This document shows, piece after piece, positions 27,128 through 36,629 of a stretch of DNA of 56,748 nucleotides. The notes below the pieces were generated by a model. It was not told the origin of the DNA, ran no database searches, and saw nothing but the letters and a program-made list of their open reading frames with translations. Source of the DNA: CAKZQX01 sp034435975 (GTDB taxonomy: Bacteria; Chloroflexota; Chloroflexia; Chloroflexales; Chloroflexaceae); assembly GCA_034435975.1 (NCBI GenBank), contig DAOTWD010000049.1, positions 1 to 56,748 on the forward strand. The letters are read 5' to 3'. Within the stretch, counting starts at the first letter, position 1; every line of letters begins with the position of its first letter. Made by a program: the position numbers and the translations under genes.

Positions 27128-27305
27128 ACAGGACTTACGCGGTCGTTCATCACCAACTGGTTTTCGCCTTCGGCAGAGCGGTACTTTTGCTGTTTTTGGT
27201 TCCACATTTTCGCCGAAGGCGAAAATGTGGAACCAAAAGAGAGTCTGTTCCATGCTGCCGCAGGCGTAGAAGGACGTTGGATGCAAGCCACTGCGTAAGT
27301 CCTGT
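27128..27305. mobile_element. MITE-like element (13-bp terminal inverted repeats)
   Basis: Perfect 13-base terminal inverted repeats, ACAGGACTTACGC (27128-27140) and GCGTAAGTCCTGT (27293-27305), bound a 178-bp segment with no coding capacity. Flanking copies of TCATTTACAGGA occur at 27122-27133 and 27305-27316, as expected from target duplication. Inside is a long internal palindrome (TTGGTTCCACATTTTCGCC and its complement around 27198-27238). The end sequence is like those of common transposase-mobilised MITEs. No transposase lies in the window to match it. Confidence 0.8.
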
Positions 27306-27499
27306 CATTTACAGGAGTTACTGTGGTAGATGATGGATTCTACAGCATAGCGGGTCAACCGTCCACGAATAAGGCCACGCATGCGACCTTGAATGAAGGG
27401 ACTTTATGCCCGAATAGACCGTACCATCGCCCCCGGTTGCGGGGAATTGATCGGAGAGCTTGCGGGTACGGATACGCACGGTATACCGCCTATCATTTA

Positions 27500-27655
27500 C
27501 ATCTCATGTACACGAGGTACGCGGTCATCGGTCGCTCTCGTTTTTTTCGCCTGTGGCAGAACGGTACTTTTTTCGCCAGTCGCTGCTACACTGCCGCAGG
27601 CGAAAAAGATGTTGTGTCCATACACGACCGCGTCCATCCTGTCATGTACGGCTAA
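27500..27655. repeat. Diverged relative of the adjacent MITE
   Basis: This segment repeats features of the element at 27128-27305. Examples are CGGTC before the left core, CGCC(T)GTGGCAGAACGGTAC against CGCCTTCGGCAGAGCGGTAC, and CTGCCGCAGGCG near the right side. Its ends (containing GTACGCGGTC and GACCGCGTCC) are only partly complementary. It looks like an older decayed copy. The remaining sequence to 28084 holds no gene I can support, only a promoter candidate and a GC-poor stretch near 27745-27800. Confidence 0.5.
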
Positions 27656-27703
27656 CCAGCGTCCAGTGCTCTGTACCAAAAAAACCATTGACCGGCAATA
27701 CCG

Positions 27704-27731
27704 TTGATCAGCCGGGGCTTGCTGGTACAAT
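27704..27731 (+). promoter_or_regulatory. Candidate promoter for the ABC exporter operon
   Basis: TTGATC (27704-27709) and TACAAT (27726-27731) are 16 bases apart, with TGG before the -10. It would give a leader of about 345 bases before the first ABC gene. A TATAAT at 27781-27786 lacks a properly spaced -35. Confidence 0.35.
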
Positions 27732-28084
27732 CGACCATGCCATGGTATTATTGATAAACATAATTTCTTTTGACATATAGTATAATAGTACATAGACATG
27801 CAATCCAGGTGCTGCCACCTGACAACTCCTGTAAAGTCGGTAAAACAACACGACCTGGGTACAGCCAGTCAACAGGTGCGGCAGTGCTGCAAGTGTGACC
27901 ATACCCAGACGACATGAACGGCTTATGTCTGGTGGAGTGCCAGCTAGCGCAACACCGAACACGGTAATGACCCGGCCCGGCTATGGGTCATACCCTGATC
28001 TACCATCGCGAAGAGACAGCTGAGACATGTTCTGGCACATTGTATCGTCTGGATGCATTGGTTGTTCAGGAAAGGTATGTACGA

Positions 28085-30061
28085 ATGGAAAAAATGAAAC
28101 AATTACTTTTCCTTACACAGGGTATCCGCTGGTGGATCGCGGCCAGTGTAGGGATTGGATGGCTCTTGTTTGCTTTAAACGCAGTGCAGATCATTCTGAT
28201 TGGGAACCTGATTGATTGGTTCCGTGCCGGGCCACCCCACTGGTGGTCGTGGGGCTGGCTCCTCATCCTCCTCGGCATTTTCAGTAGCATCACCTTGCTC
28301 CGCGCCTCATTCTCATGGGTAGCCCGCATGGTAGCGCACAAAACGGCCGCACGTACCAAGCTGGTGCTACGCGAGCGGGTGTATAACCACTTGCTGCTGC
28401 TAGGGCCAGAATTTATGGATCGTGAGCGAACAGGTGCCCTTGCCAACACAGCGGTCGAGGGGATAGAGAGCGTCGAAGGCTATTTTAGCCGGTATCTGCC
28501 CCAGATGATTTTGAGTTTTACCGTGCCGCTGTTTGTTCTGAGTTATTTTGCTGTGCTCGATCAGCTGACCGCACTGATTCTCCTGGGCGTCCAGTTGATC
28601 ATTCCGATAGTGCTGGCAACACTCCGCCGCGCTTTTGGTACCGCCGGGAGTCGTTTCTGGGAAACCGTGAATACCCTGAGCGCTCAGTTTCTCGATAGCT
28701 TGCAAGGCTTACCTACGCTCAAAATGTTTAATCGCAGCCACGCACACGGCGAGTTGATCGAACTCCAGACCGAAAAACTGCGCTGGATCACCATGAATCG
28801 CATTTTTATTACTATGTTCTCGCTCTTCTTTATCGAATGGGTCGCCACCCTGGGGACGGTCGTGATTGCCAGCGGTATGGCCGCCTGGCGACTACAAAGT
28901 GATTTGATTACGCTCGGTATAGCGTTTGTCATGGTTATGCTGAGCGTGGAACTGGCCCGCCCATTGCTCGCACTCGGTTCTGCCTTCCAGACCTTTGCCG
29001 GAAGTTTTGCTGCCACCCAGCAAATTATGGCATTGCTCCAAACGCCCCTGCTGGTTAAGGATGCACCTGATGCCATAGTACCCGCGACTCTGACCCCGCA
29101 TATTCGCTTTGATAACGTCTATTTCTCCTATGAACTGGCCGCAGCCAGTCGTCCAGACAAAATCGAAACACCACGTGAGATGCGGAAGCGTCTCCGTCAG
29201 GAACAGAAAGCAGCCCGCCAGCAGGAGAAGGCTGAACGCAAGCGTAAGAAGAAACAAGGGGCGATACCCCATCCTGAGCCAGAAGCAGATGCTACACCGC
29301 CCCTGGAACATGCGGTTATACCAGCGGAGAGTTCTTCGCCGCTAGAGACAGCGACGACGCTGGCACTGAAGGGGACATCGTTTGAGATCAAACCGGGTGA
29401 GACGGTGGCGCTCGTTGGCGCAAGCGGAGCCGGGAAAAGCACGGTTGTCAACCTGCTCTACCGCTTCTACGATCCCCAATCGGGCACCATAACGCTGGGC
29501 GGGCATCCGCTCCATCGGCTCCCCCTCAAGTGGCTCCGGAGCCAGATGACGCTCGCCTCACAGAATCCTTACCTGTTCTACGGTACCGTTGCCGATAATC
29601 TGCGGCTGGCAAAACCGGATGCGACCCAGGCAGAGATGGAGGAGGCGGCGCGCGTTGCCGGTATTCACGACTTTATTGTCTCGTTACCCGATGGCTATGA
29701 CACACAAGTCGGTGAGCGTGGCACACTCGTGAGTGGGGGACAGGCGCAACGGATTGCGCTGGCCCGCACATTGATGCTTGATACTCCGATTATAATACTG
29801 GACGAAGCCACCTCACAGGTGGATGCAGAAACCGAAACGAATATTCAGGCCGGACTGAAGCGCCTGACCAAACAGAAGACGGTCTTGCTGATTGCGCACC
29901 GGTTGAGTACTGTGCGTGATGCTGACCGTATCCTGGTGATGGATGACGGTCGGGTCATTGAGAGCGGCACCCATGAAGAACTGCTCCGCTTCTCCGGCGT
30001 CTATGCACGCCTGGTGGCAGTACAACGCGAGGCCGCAGCCGTGCTGGAGGATACAGAATGA
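28085..30061 (+). CDS. ABC exporter subunit, CydD-like
   Basis: This encodes a 658-residue fused membrane/ATPase half-transporter. Five or six membrane helices fill residues 8-290, with the CydD-type segment RTGALANTAVEGIESVEGYF and FLDSLQGLPTLKMF. A strongly charged Lys/Glu/Pro-rich insert (about 353-426) separates the membrane part from the ATPase. That domain has Walker A GASGAGKST (about 445), the signature VSGGQAQ and Walker B IIILDEAT. Family members export glutathione/cysteine for cytochrome bd assembly, but cydAB is not adjacent, so other substrates are possible. The open frame extends 34 codons upstream. The ATG at 28085 has AGGAAAGG nine bases before it. It overlaps the next gene by four bases (ATGA). 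Confidence 0.85.
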   Translation: MEKMKQLLFLTQGIRWWIAASVGIGWLLFALNAVQIILIGNLIDWFRAGPPHWWSWGWLLILLGIFSSITLLRASFSWVARMVAHKTAARTKLVLRERVYNHLLLLGPEFMDRERTGALANTAVEGIESVEGYFSRYLPQMILSFTVPLFVLSYFAVLDQLTALILLGVQLIIPIVLATLRRAFGTAGSRFWETVNTLSAQFLDSLQGLPTLKMFNRSHAHGELIELQTEKLRWITMNRIFITMFSLFFIEWVATLGTVVIASGMAAWRLQSDLITLGIAFVMVMLSVELARPLLALGSAFQTFAGSFAATQQIMALLQTPLLVKDAPDAIVPATLTPHIRFDNVYFSYELAAASRPDKIETPREMRKRLRQEQKAARQQEKAERKRKKKQGAIPHPEPEADATPPLEHAVIPAESSSPLETATTLALKGTSFEIKPGETVALVGASGAGKSTVVNLLYRFYDPQSGTITLGGHPLHRLPLKWLRSQMTLASQNPYLFYGTVADNLRLAKPDATQAEMEEAARVAGIHDFIVSLPDGYDTQVGERGTLVSGGQAQRIALARTLMLDTPIIILDEATSQVDAETETNIQAGLKRLTKQKTVLLIAHRLSTVRDADRILVMDDGRVIESGTHEELLRFSGVYARLVAVQREAAAVLEDTE

Positions 30062-32292
30062 AAGTCCCAGGCTTTTTCAAACGCCGGCCCCGCCCGGCAC
30101 ATCCTGATAACCCCGCTACTCCGCCGGAGAAGCAACCCTCCGGGTTCATACAGCGGCTATTTCGATCACGCTCGACCCGCGCAACCAGCCCGCTCCCATC
30201 AGACAGCCCGCCTCCGGCAGCGCAACCCGATGCAGCCTCCGTGCCGGCTGACGCAAAACCGCCCGGCTTTCTGCGTCGTTTGTATCTCCTCTGGAAAGCC
30301 CAACCTGTCGTCGCACGTGCACGGGACAATGTGCTACCGACTGATGCACGACTAGGTCGCCGAGCAATCATCATCCGCCTGCTCCGGCAGGTACGCGCAC
30401 TCTGGGGCTTTCTGATTTTTGCCACCCTGGTGCGGATCCTGAACCACATGATGGGAATTGCAATTATCGGTATGGCCGCCTGGGGTATTGGTCAGATTAC
30501 CCTGGGTGCAGAATCGATATTTCAATCCTATGTCCACACCTATTTCGTCATCAATCTGGTGTTATTTGGTGTGGCCAAAGGCATCTTTTTCTATCTCGAA
30601 CAATATATCGGCTCATCGGTAGCCCTGCGGCTTATGGCAAATTTGCGTTCCCAACTCTACTATCACCTGGAACCGCTAGCTCCAGGCGGGTTGTCACAGG
30701 CGCGTAGCGGTGACATTGTGTCGCGTGCTATTACTGACGTTGATCGCCTGGAAGTGTTTTATGGACAGACGATCGGAGCAACCGCTGTCGCCGTGGCCAT
30801 TCCCCTCATCTCCACCTTTGCTATTTCGCTCTTTAACACCTGGCTGGCACTGCTGTTCATTCCGTTCGTTGTCGGCGTCGGACTGGTCGTGCCATTCATT
30901 ATCGACGATCTGACCAAGCGCCATAGCCCCAGACTACGCACAGCCGCAGCCGAGGTGAGCGCGAATCTCATCGACATCCTGCAAGGCTTGCGCGAAATTG
31001 TGTCACTTGGCGGTGCAGCCCAGAAACGCCATGCCATCCGTGTGCGCGACGAGCGCCTGGTCAAGGTGCAGGGACGCATCGCTGATGTCACTGGACTGCA
31101 AGATGCCCTGGTTGACGCAATTGTAGGGATGTGCATTGTCACCTTGCTTCTGGCGGGAATGATGTTGGTTGGATTGGGGCAGATGCCGCTGGCCGAGATA
31201 CCAGCCGTGCTGGCCATCGCGTTCGCCACCTTTGGCCCTATGTCGGGGGCGCTCAACGTGGTGAATGCCGTGAACCAGGCCATTGTCAGCGGCAATCGCC
31301 TGTTCACCATTATGGATCAAGCACCGCTCGTGCAAGAAACCGCAACGACCATGCCACCAGGGCCCATTGAACCTTCGATTGAATTTGATCATGTAACATT
31401 CTCCTATCCAACCAGTGGCAATTTTTTGCTATCCGAAACCGTTCCGCTCTCACCCGCTCGTTCGCTACGAGAAACCAACGGTGGTACGCTTACCCCCAAT
31501 GGGGAGCAAACGGCAATGCCACGGGTAGACCCCAATGGCAACCGGGGACAGCACCTGCCAGTGTCTTTGCCCGATAGCGTGCAACCAGGCAAGCCCCCTG
31601 AGGTACACCACGACCTGACCTTTACGATCGCACCTGGACAGACCGTAGCCCTGGTTGGGCCAAGCGGGGCCGGCAAGACCACCGTCGTCAATCTGCTGCT
31701 CCGTTTCTGGGATCGGGATAGTGGACATATCCGTATTGGCGGCGTCGATGTGCGCGACTTCCCCCTGGAAGAACTGCGACGCATGGTCGCGGTTGTTTCG
31801 CAACGCACGTACATCTTTAACACATCGATTAAAGAAAACCTGCTGATTGGCAAGCCCGACGCTACCGATGCTGAGATCGAACAGGCGGCACGGTCGGCCA
31901 ACATCCATGACTTCATCGCCTCCCTGCCCAATGGCTATCATACCCATGTAGGCGAAATGGGTGCCCGGCTATCGGGTGGCCAGCGACAGCGACTTGCCAT
32001 TGCGCGGGCACTCATCAAGGACGCGCCGATCCTGATCCTTGACGAGGCAACGTCGAACCTGGATGCTATCTCTGAACACGAAATACAGAAATCCATCCAC
32101 GAGTTGATGCGGGGACGAACAACGATGATAATTGCCCATCGTTTATCTACAGTCGTCGGTGCCGATGAGATTCTGGTCATTGACGGCGGGCGCATTGTCG
32201 AACGCGGCACTCACGCGCAACTGTTACGGCAAAAAGGTGTGTATGCACGTCTGTTCGCCAGCCAGCAGGATGATTTGCAGTATGTGGAGTAA
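30058..32292 (+). CDS. ABC exporter subunit with repeated N-terminal motif, CydC-like partner
   Basis: This 744-residue half-transporter is translationally coupled to the preceding one, so the two probably form a heterodimer. A basic, proline-rich cytoplasmic leader (1-100) repeats a short motif three times: PGFFKRR (about 4), SGFIQRLFR (about 28) and PGFLRRL (about 69). Six membrane helices follow (about 110-390). A Pro/Gly-rich insert (about 460-520) precedes the ATPase domain, which has Walker A GPSGAGKTT, signature LSGGQRQRLAIARAL and Walker B ILILDEATSNLD, all intact. The leader is absent in ordinary CydC and its job is unknown. General type-I exporter (lipid, peptide or drug) remains possible. 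Confidence 0.85.
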   Translation: MKVPGFFKRRPRPAHPDNPATPPEKQPSGFIQRLFRSRSTRATSPLPSDSPPPAAQPDAASVPADAKPPGFLRRLYLLWKAQPVVARARDNVLPTDARLGRRAIIIRLLRQVRALWGFLIFATLVRILNHMMGIAIIGMAAWGIGQITLGAESIFQSYVHTYFVINLVLFGVAKGIFFYLEQYIGSSVALRLMANLRSQLYYHLEPLAPGGLSQARSGDIVSRAITDVDRLEVFYGQTIGATAVAVAIPLISTFAISLFNTWLALLFIPFVVGVGLVVPFIIDDLTKRHSPRLRTAAAEVSANLIDILQGLREIVSLGGAAQKRHAIRVRDERLVKVQGRIADVTGLQDALVDAIVGMCIVTLLLAGMMLVGLGQMPLAEIPAVLAIAFATFGPMSGALNVVNAVNQAIVSGNRLFTIMDQAPLVQETATTMPPGPIEPSIEFDHVTFSYPTSGNFLLSETVPLSPARSLRETNGGTLTPNGEQTAMPRVDPNGNRGQHLPVSLPDSVQPGKPPEVHHDLTFTIAPGQTVALVGPSGAGKTTVVNLLLRFWDRDSGHIRIGGVDVRDFPLEELRRMVAVVSQRTYIFNTSIKENLLIGKPDATDAEIEQAARSANIHDFIASLPNGYHTHVGEMGARLSGGQRQRLAIARALIKDAPILILDEATSNLDAISEHEIQKSIHELMRGRTTMIIAHRLSTVVGADEILVIDGGRIVERGTHAQLLRQKGVYARLFASQQDDLQYVE

Positions 32293-32412
32293 TGCTCCAG
32301 CAAGCCTCGCGCTACCCAGACAAAAGCCTGGACTCGTATGTACCCTTGAGCCAGGCTTGCTATAGCGCCATATGGCCTTCGTCCACAGTGGATGGCAGTC
32401 AGAGGATGGCAC

Positions 32413-32433
32413 GAGAGGGGAAAGTCCCCTCTC
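32413..32433 (+). terminator. Hairpin after the ABC exporter operon
   Basis: A perfect 9-bp stem (GAGAGGGGA at 32413-32421 with TCCCCTCTC at 32425-32433, three-base loop) lies 121 bases past the last ABC gene. It is followed by pyrimidine-rich DNA without a clean T tract. A second, weaker inverted repeat, AAGCCTGG/CCAGGCTT, lies near 32325-32362. I see no gene between 32293 and 32631. Confidence 0.45.
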
Positions 32434-32631
32434 CCCTCTATACCTCTGCGTCTTTGATTTGTCTCAATCTACCATAACCGTTCCGGTGGGCGTATCCGAC
32501 GGAGACAATGCTCCTCCCGGCATTTCTGTGTGGCTCGCAGTGGCGACCTTGCCCCCCACTGGCGCATGTTCCCCAGAACGTGTACGATATACCTGGACAT
32601 TCAGTAAACTTGAATATGGGGAAGGAATAGT

Positions 32632-35400
32632 ATGATCATAACCAGCCCACTAACGGTTGATCCGGCCAAAATTGATCGTGACCTGGATTACGTACTGACG
32701 TGCTTTCAAGAGGTACTTGTTGAAGCTGGTGAAGAGGATCTGATTCAACATCTGCCCTGGCGTGGGAGATCACCAGGTGCGGCCCCGATGACCAGACGCC
32801 TTGCCCAGGCTTACTCGATCGCCTTTCAGCTCCTGAATATGGTTGAGCAAAATGCGGTCGTCCAATATCGGCGCGCAATTGAGACCAACAATGGACTCAC
32901 TGCTGTTTCGGGGCTGTGGGGTCAATCTTTGCAGGAGCTTCATACACGTGGCCTGACTGCGCAACAGATTGCCGAGGCGCTGCCACAAATGCATGTCGAA
33001 CTGGTCTTGACCGCGCATCCCACTGAAGCGAAACGAGCGACGGTGCTGGAACAGCATCGGCAACTCTATCTGCTGCTGGTCAAACGGGAGAACCAGATGT
33101 GGACGCCCTATGAACAGCACACGATCCGTGAGGACATCAAGGCTGTACTGGCAACCCTGTGGCGCACGGGCGAGATTTTCCTGGAAAAACCCGATATTGC
33201 GTCCGAACGCCGAAATATCATGCACTATCTGCGCAATGTCTTTCCTGATGTGCTGCCCGTTCTCGATCTGCGGTTACGCCAGGCCTGGACAGAACAGGGT
33301 TTTGACCTCGAGCACATCCGCGACCCGCAGCAGTTGCCACGGCTGACCTTTGGTACCTGGGTAGGCGGTGATCGTGACGGGCACCCTTTTGTGACAGACG
33401 AGGTGACGCGCCAGACACTGGCTGAGTTGCGCCAGCAAGCACTGCTGCTGCTCCAGCACTATCTCACCGAACTTGCCCGCCAGATCAGCCTTTCGGATTA
33501 CGTGCAACCCACACCTCCCGAACTGCGCACACACATCATGCACTTGTCCGAGATGCTCGGTGAACGTGGTCAGCAGGCCATTCAGCGCAATCCTAACGAA
33601 CCATGGCGGCAGATGGTCAACATGATATTGGCGCGGCTCCCATTGACCAGCGACTCGATGCCGGAACGCGAATCACCACAATTGCCACCGCAACAACACT
33701 ACCAGCATACCGCTGAACTACTGGCCGATCTCCGGCTGCTCTACGATTCGCTGATCACCATCAGTGCCAGGCGCATCGCCGACTATGCGGTGCAGCCCGT
33801 CATTCGCATCGTCCAGACCTTCAGGTTTCACCTGGCTGTTCTGGACATTCGGCAGAACAGTCGCATCCACGACCTGGCCCTGACCCAGTTGCTCACCGCA
33901 GGCGGGTTAGCCGAAACGGATTTTGCACAGTGGGACGAGCCACGTCGCCTGGCTTTGCTCAACCAGGAACTCGCCTCACCGCGCCCTTTTACCCGTGCTG
34001 ATCGTCCAATCGGCATCGAGGCCGATGCCGTGTTGCGCAGCTATCGCGTTCTGGTTGACCATATGCGCAGCTATGGTACGGAAGGGCTGGGGGCACTGAT
34101 CGTGAGTATGACCCGCAGTCTGTCAGATCTCCTCGTCATATACGTTCTGGCTCGTGAGGTCGGGCTGTATGTTGATACACCAGCCGGAGCGGCATGCCCG
34201 TTGCCAGTGGTGCCACTGTTTGAAACAATAGACGACTTGCAGCATAGCCCGGATATTTTGCGCACATTTCTGGCTCACCCCTTTACGCAACGTAGCCTGG
34301 AGTATCAGCGTCAGCAAGCAGGCAATGATCACCTGGTGCAGCAGGTGATGATCGGCTATAGTGACAGCAACAAGGACGGCGGCATTTTTGCCAGTCTCTG
34401 GCACCTGTATCGTACCCAGGCAACACTGGCGCAGATTGGGCAGGAGTATGGCGTACATATTCGCTTTTTTCACGGACGGGGCGGCACCATTAGCCGTGGT
34501 GCCGGGCCAACCCATCGGTTCATCAAAGCCCTGCCGCATACCGCGCTTGCTGGTGACTTACGTATGACCGAGCAGGGCGAAACGATTGCCCAGAAATATG
34601 CCAATCGGATCACTGCCGCACACAATCTGGAGTTGCTGCTGGCTGGCGTCACACGATCAACGCTCCTGGATCAGCACTACCCGCAGTCTGCGCATCCGCT
34701 GGAACCGATCATGGATCGCCTGGCGACACAGAGCCGGCAAACCTATACCGCGCTGTTACACACCGAAGGCTTTATTACCTTTTTCCGGCAAGCCACGCCC
34801 ATCGATGTCATTGAGGCAAACCGCATCGGCTCTCGTCCAGCCCGCCGGAGCGGTCAGCAGACACTGGCTGATCTACGTGCGATTCCATGGGTCTTTAGCT
34901 GGGGGCAAGCCCGTTTCTACCTATCGGGATGGTATGGCGTGGGCAGTGCTCTGGAGGAATTGCGCACGAACGACCCTGATGGTTTTGCCCTGGTGCAGCA
35001 GCATTTCCTGACCTGGCCACCACTGCACTACATCGTGAGCAATGTTGCAACCAGCATTGCCACCGCTGATGTCGAGATGATGCACGAGTATGCCGCACTG
35101 GTCGAAGATACTACCCTGCGTGAGCGGATCTTACCGATCATTGTCGCTGAGTTCGAGCGCACACGCCAGATGCTCGAATTCATTTATGGCGGTACCCTGG
35201 CCGACCAGCGTCCAAACGTACATGGCATAGTGCAGATGCGTCGCGCACCTCTCCATACCCTGCATCGTCAGCAAATCAGCCTGTTGTTGCAATGGCGCAC
35301 GTTGCAGCAACAGGGCGATCATGCCGCTGCCGAGGCATTGCTGCCACATCTCTTGCTGATCGTTAATGCTATTGCCAGCGGCCTGGGATCAACAGGCTAA
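32632..35400 (+). CDS. ppc: Phosphoenolpyruvate carboxylase
   Basis: This 922-residue enzyme fixes bicarbonate onto PEP to give oxaloacetate, an anaplerotic step that also feeds autotrophic cycles in Chloroflexia. Key motifs are LTAHPTEAKR (catalytic histidine, about residue 128), GGDRDGHPFV, GYSDSNKDGG, the glycine-rich FHGRGGTISRGAGP and GSRPARRSG. RAIPWVFSW is also conserved. The C-terminus ends in LGSTG rather than the allosteric QNTG of many PEPCs. The ATG at 32632 has GGGGAAGGA upstream. It stands alone between the ABC operon and a - strand gene. Confidence 0.97.
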   Translation: MIITSPLTVDPAKIDRDLDYVLTCFQEVLVEAGEEDLIQHLPWRGRSPGAAPMTRRLAQAYSIAFQLLNMVEQNAVVQYRRAIETNNGLTAVSGLWGQSLQELHTRGLTAQQIAEALPQMHVELVLTAHPTEAKRATVLEQHRQLYLLLVKRENQMWTPYEQHTIREDIKAVLATLWRTGEIFLEKPDIASERRNIMHYLRNVFPDVLPVLDLRLRQAWTEQGFDLEHIRDPQQLPRLTFGTWVGGDRDGHPFVTDEVTRQTLAELRQQALLLLQHYLTELARQISLSDYVQPTPPELRTHIMHLSEMLGERGQQAIQRNPNEPWRQMVNMILARLPLTSDSMPERESPQLPPQQHYQHTAELLADLRLLYDSLITISARRIADYAVQPVIRIVQTFRFHLAVLDIRQNSRIHDLALTQLLTAGGLAETDFAQWDEPRRLALLNQELASPRPFTRADRPIGIEADAVLRSYRVLVDHMRSYGTEGLGALIVSMTRSLSDLLVIYVLAREVGLYVDTPAGAACPLPVVPLFETIDDLQHSPDILRTFLAHPFTQRSLEYQRQQAGNDHLVQQVMIGYSDSNKDGGIFASLWHLYRTQATLAQIGQEYGVHIRFFHGRGGTISRGAGPTHRFIKALPHTALAGDLRMTEQGETIAQKYANRITAAHNLELLLAGVTRSTLLDQHYPQSAHPLEPIMDRLATQSRQTYTALLHTEGFITFFRQATPIDVIEANRIGSRPARRSGQQTLADLRAIPWVFSWGQARFYLSGWYGVGSALEELRTNDPDGFALVQQHFLTWPPLHYIVSNVATSIATADVEMMHEYAALVEDTTLRERILPIIVAEFERTRQMLEFIYGGTLADQRPNVHGIVQMRRAPLHTLHRQQISLLLQWRTLQQQGDHAAAEALLPHLLLIVNAIASGLGSTG

Positions 35401-35701
35401 GACGAAAACCCTTCCACGAACACGAGTTGCGCGGTGCTACAGGTGGTGAAAAAGCGGCTATTATAATCTGCAGATGTGGAGTGAAAAACGTGGTTCTTCC
35501 ACAGATTCCAGATCAACGAGTTGTTGCAGCAGCGCAATCATACAGTCCAGAACGGGGCTATGTGGGAACATGTAAAGATCATCCAGCTATTTGTGCCAGG
35601 TATCATTCAGAACACACCTATGCTGTATGAGGAGCCATTATCGCTGCTGGTGTACTGCGGTATATGTATTCGTTTCATGGCCAGGCAACCGGTTCCACGC
35701 C
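35401..35701. other. Intergenic stretch without recognised features
   Basis: Between the ends of ppc (+) and the next gene (-) I see no gene, strong hairpin or repeat. A TATAAT at 35462-35467 has no fitting -35. Short open frames lack ribosome-binding sites. Transcription is convergent here. Confidence 0.5.
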
Positions 35702-36115
35702 TTAGTTTGGGAACTCCTCAGGTGGAGCACCCACCACGTGCAGGGAAAAGCGCGCAATGATCGTCTCTCCTCTTTCTGGTGCCACTGCCAATGCCAACAA
35801 TCCCGAATCAATATCCTGAAAGTAGAAGAAATTCGCCATAATATTGTTGATCGTTAATGCACCATGATAGAACCTGTGTTCGCGAATATAAACCATGATC
35901 GTATTGCGCATGGTAATTACAGATTGCTTCAGTATAGGCTGGGCACAGTTCGCCAGTACCTGTTGCAGACGAGCGTTGTGACGAGCATGACCGGCACGCA
36001 TAAACTCATCATTCTCACCAAAATGATCAAAAAAATAGTTGAACGTTTCGTGAAAATCGGTAGTCGTTACCAGTTTCACTTTCAGTTCCGCCAGTCTTTT
36101 AACACTCTGCAGCAT
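35702..36115 (-). CDS. Hypothetical protein (137 aa)
   Basis: I do not recognise this protein. It has 137 residues and no signal peptide or membrane segment. It reads like a soluble alpha+beta domain, with MLQSVKRLAELKVKLVTTTD at the start, an aromatic acidic region (FNYFFDHFGENDEF), a His-rich stretch near residue 45 (AGHARHNAR), and a hydrophobic C-terminal half ending in a probable beta hairpin. The start is an ATG at 36115 preceded by GGGAGGAG. The frame continues upstream through a repeat element to 36331, but that part is low-complexity and lacks a start signal. Its upstream region is the heptad repeat element at 36163-36327, so its promoter may lie within or beyond the repeat. Confidence 0.75.
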   Translation of the reverse strand: MLQSVKRLAELKVKLVTTTDFHETFNYFFDHFGENDEFMRAGHARHNARLQQVLANCAQPILKQSVITMRNTIMVYIREHRFYHGALTINNIMANFFYFQDIDSGLLALAVAPERGETIIARFSLHVVGAPPEEFPN

Positions 36116-36162
36116 ACACTCCTCCCTGACTAATTGACGCCAATGATGTGTTGCTATGACTC

Positions 36163-36327
36163 CAACGAGACATCCCCTGGATAGGGAGACTCGGCGCTGG
36201 GGAGAAGTGAGGGAAGAGGAGAGAGGCGTGAGGCATGAGGGTTCTCTCCTCTCGCTTCTCTTCTCTCCCCTCTCGCTCCTCCCCTCTTGATCAGCCCCTG
36301 CACCCTCGCCGAGATGACGTCTCGTTG
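36163..36327. repeat. Heptad repeat element bounded by CAACGAGAC inverted ends
   Basis: CAACGAGAC (36163-36171) and GTCTCGTTG (36319-36327) are inverted ends. Inside, a purine arm (about 36198-36239) is followed by a pyrimidine arm (about 36241-36291). The left end, CAACGAGACATCCCCTGG, recurs exactly at 48860-48877 at the start of another heptad element. This suggests a dispersed family that can move or be copied. Confidence 0.7.
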
Positions 36328-36356
36328 TCATTGTACCGGTTTCTGGTATCGCTTAG

Positions 36357-36587
36357 CAAGTCAGGGTTTATGCTACAATTATTCAGAAATGTCACGCAGA
36401 GTCGCGTCAGGAACGTCAGCGTGAACATGGCTACTGTTTTGAATTATTTCGGCGGACGCTGGAAGAAAGTGATCAAGCGGCTTGGGCAGCGATCGCCGCC
36501 CAGTATCGGCAGTTGATGCTGAGCTGGATCTATGGCTACCGGGCTGTTGATTGTACGCCCGACGAAGCAGCGCCGTGCCCAACGTAG
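36357..36587 (+). pseudogene. Fragment of a sigma-70 family factor
   Basis: In the frame from 36357 to the TAG at 36585-36587 the translation contains YCFELFRRTLEESDQAAW and then AIAAQYRQLMLSWIYG. This resembles the N-terminal part of a family of sigma-70-like factors I associate with Chloroflexia. No ATG, GTG or TTG precedes the conserved part in this frame. It stops after about 67 codons, before regions 2-4 that bind DNA and core polymerase. It is therefore probably a decayed remnant, though a gene starting at an unusual ATT or a frameshift cannot be excluded. The gene downstream on the opposite strand ends 43 bases further right. Confidence 0.5.
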
Positions 36588-36629
36588 CGCACGGCTCGTC
36601 GAGCGCCTGCAAGCCGATACCATCGATAA

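Noticed and set aside
27128..27305. CRISPR array or tRNA-like structure in the palindromic stretch
   Set aside because: There is one internal palindrome bounded by inverted ends, not regularly spaced repeats; MITE fits better.
27751..27786. TATAAT at 27781 with TTGACA or TTGATA upstream as a promoter
   Set aside because: The spacings are 5 and 24 bases, outside the working range.
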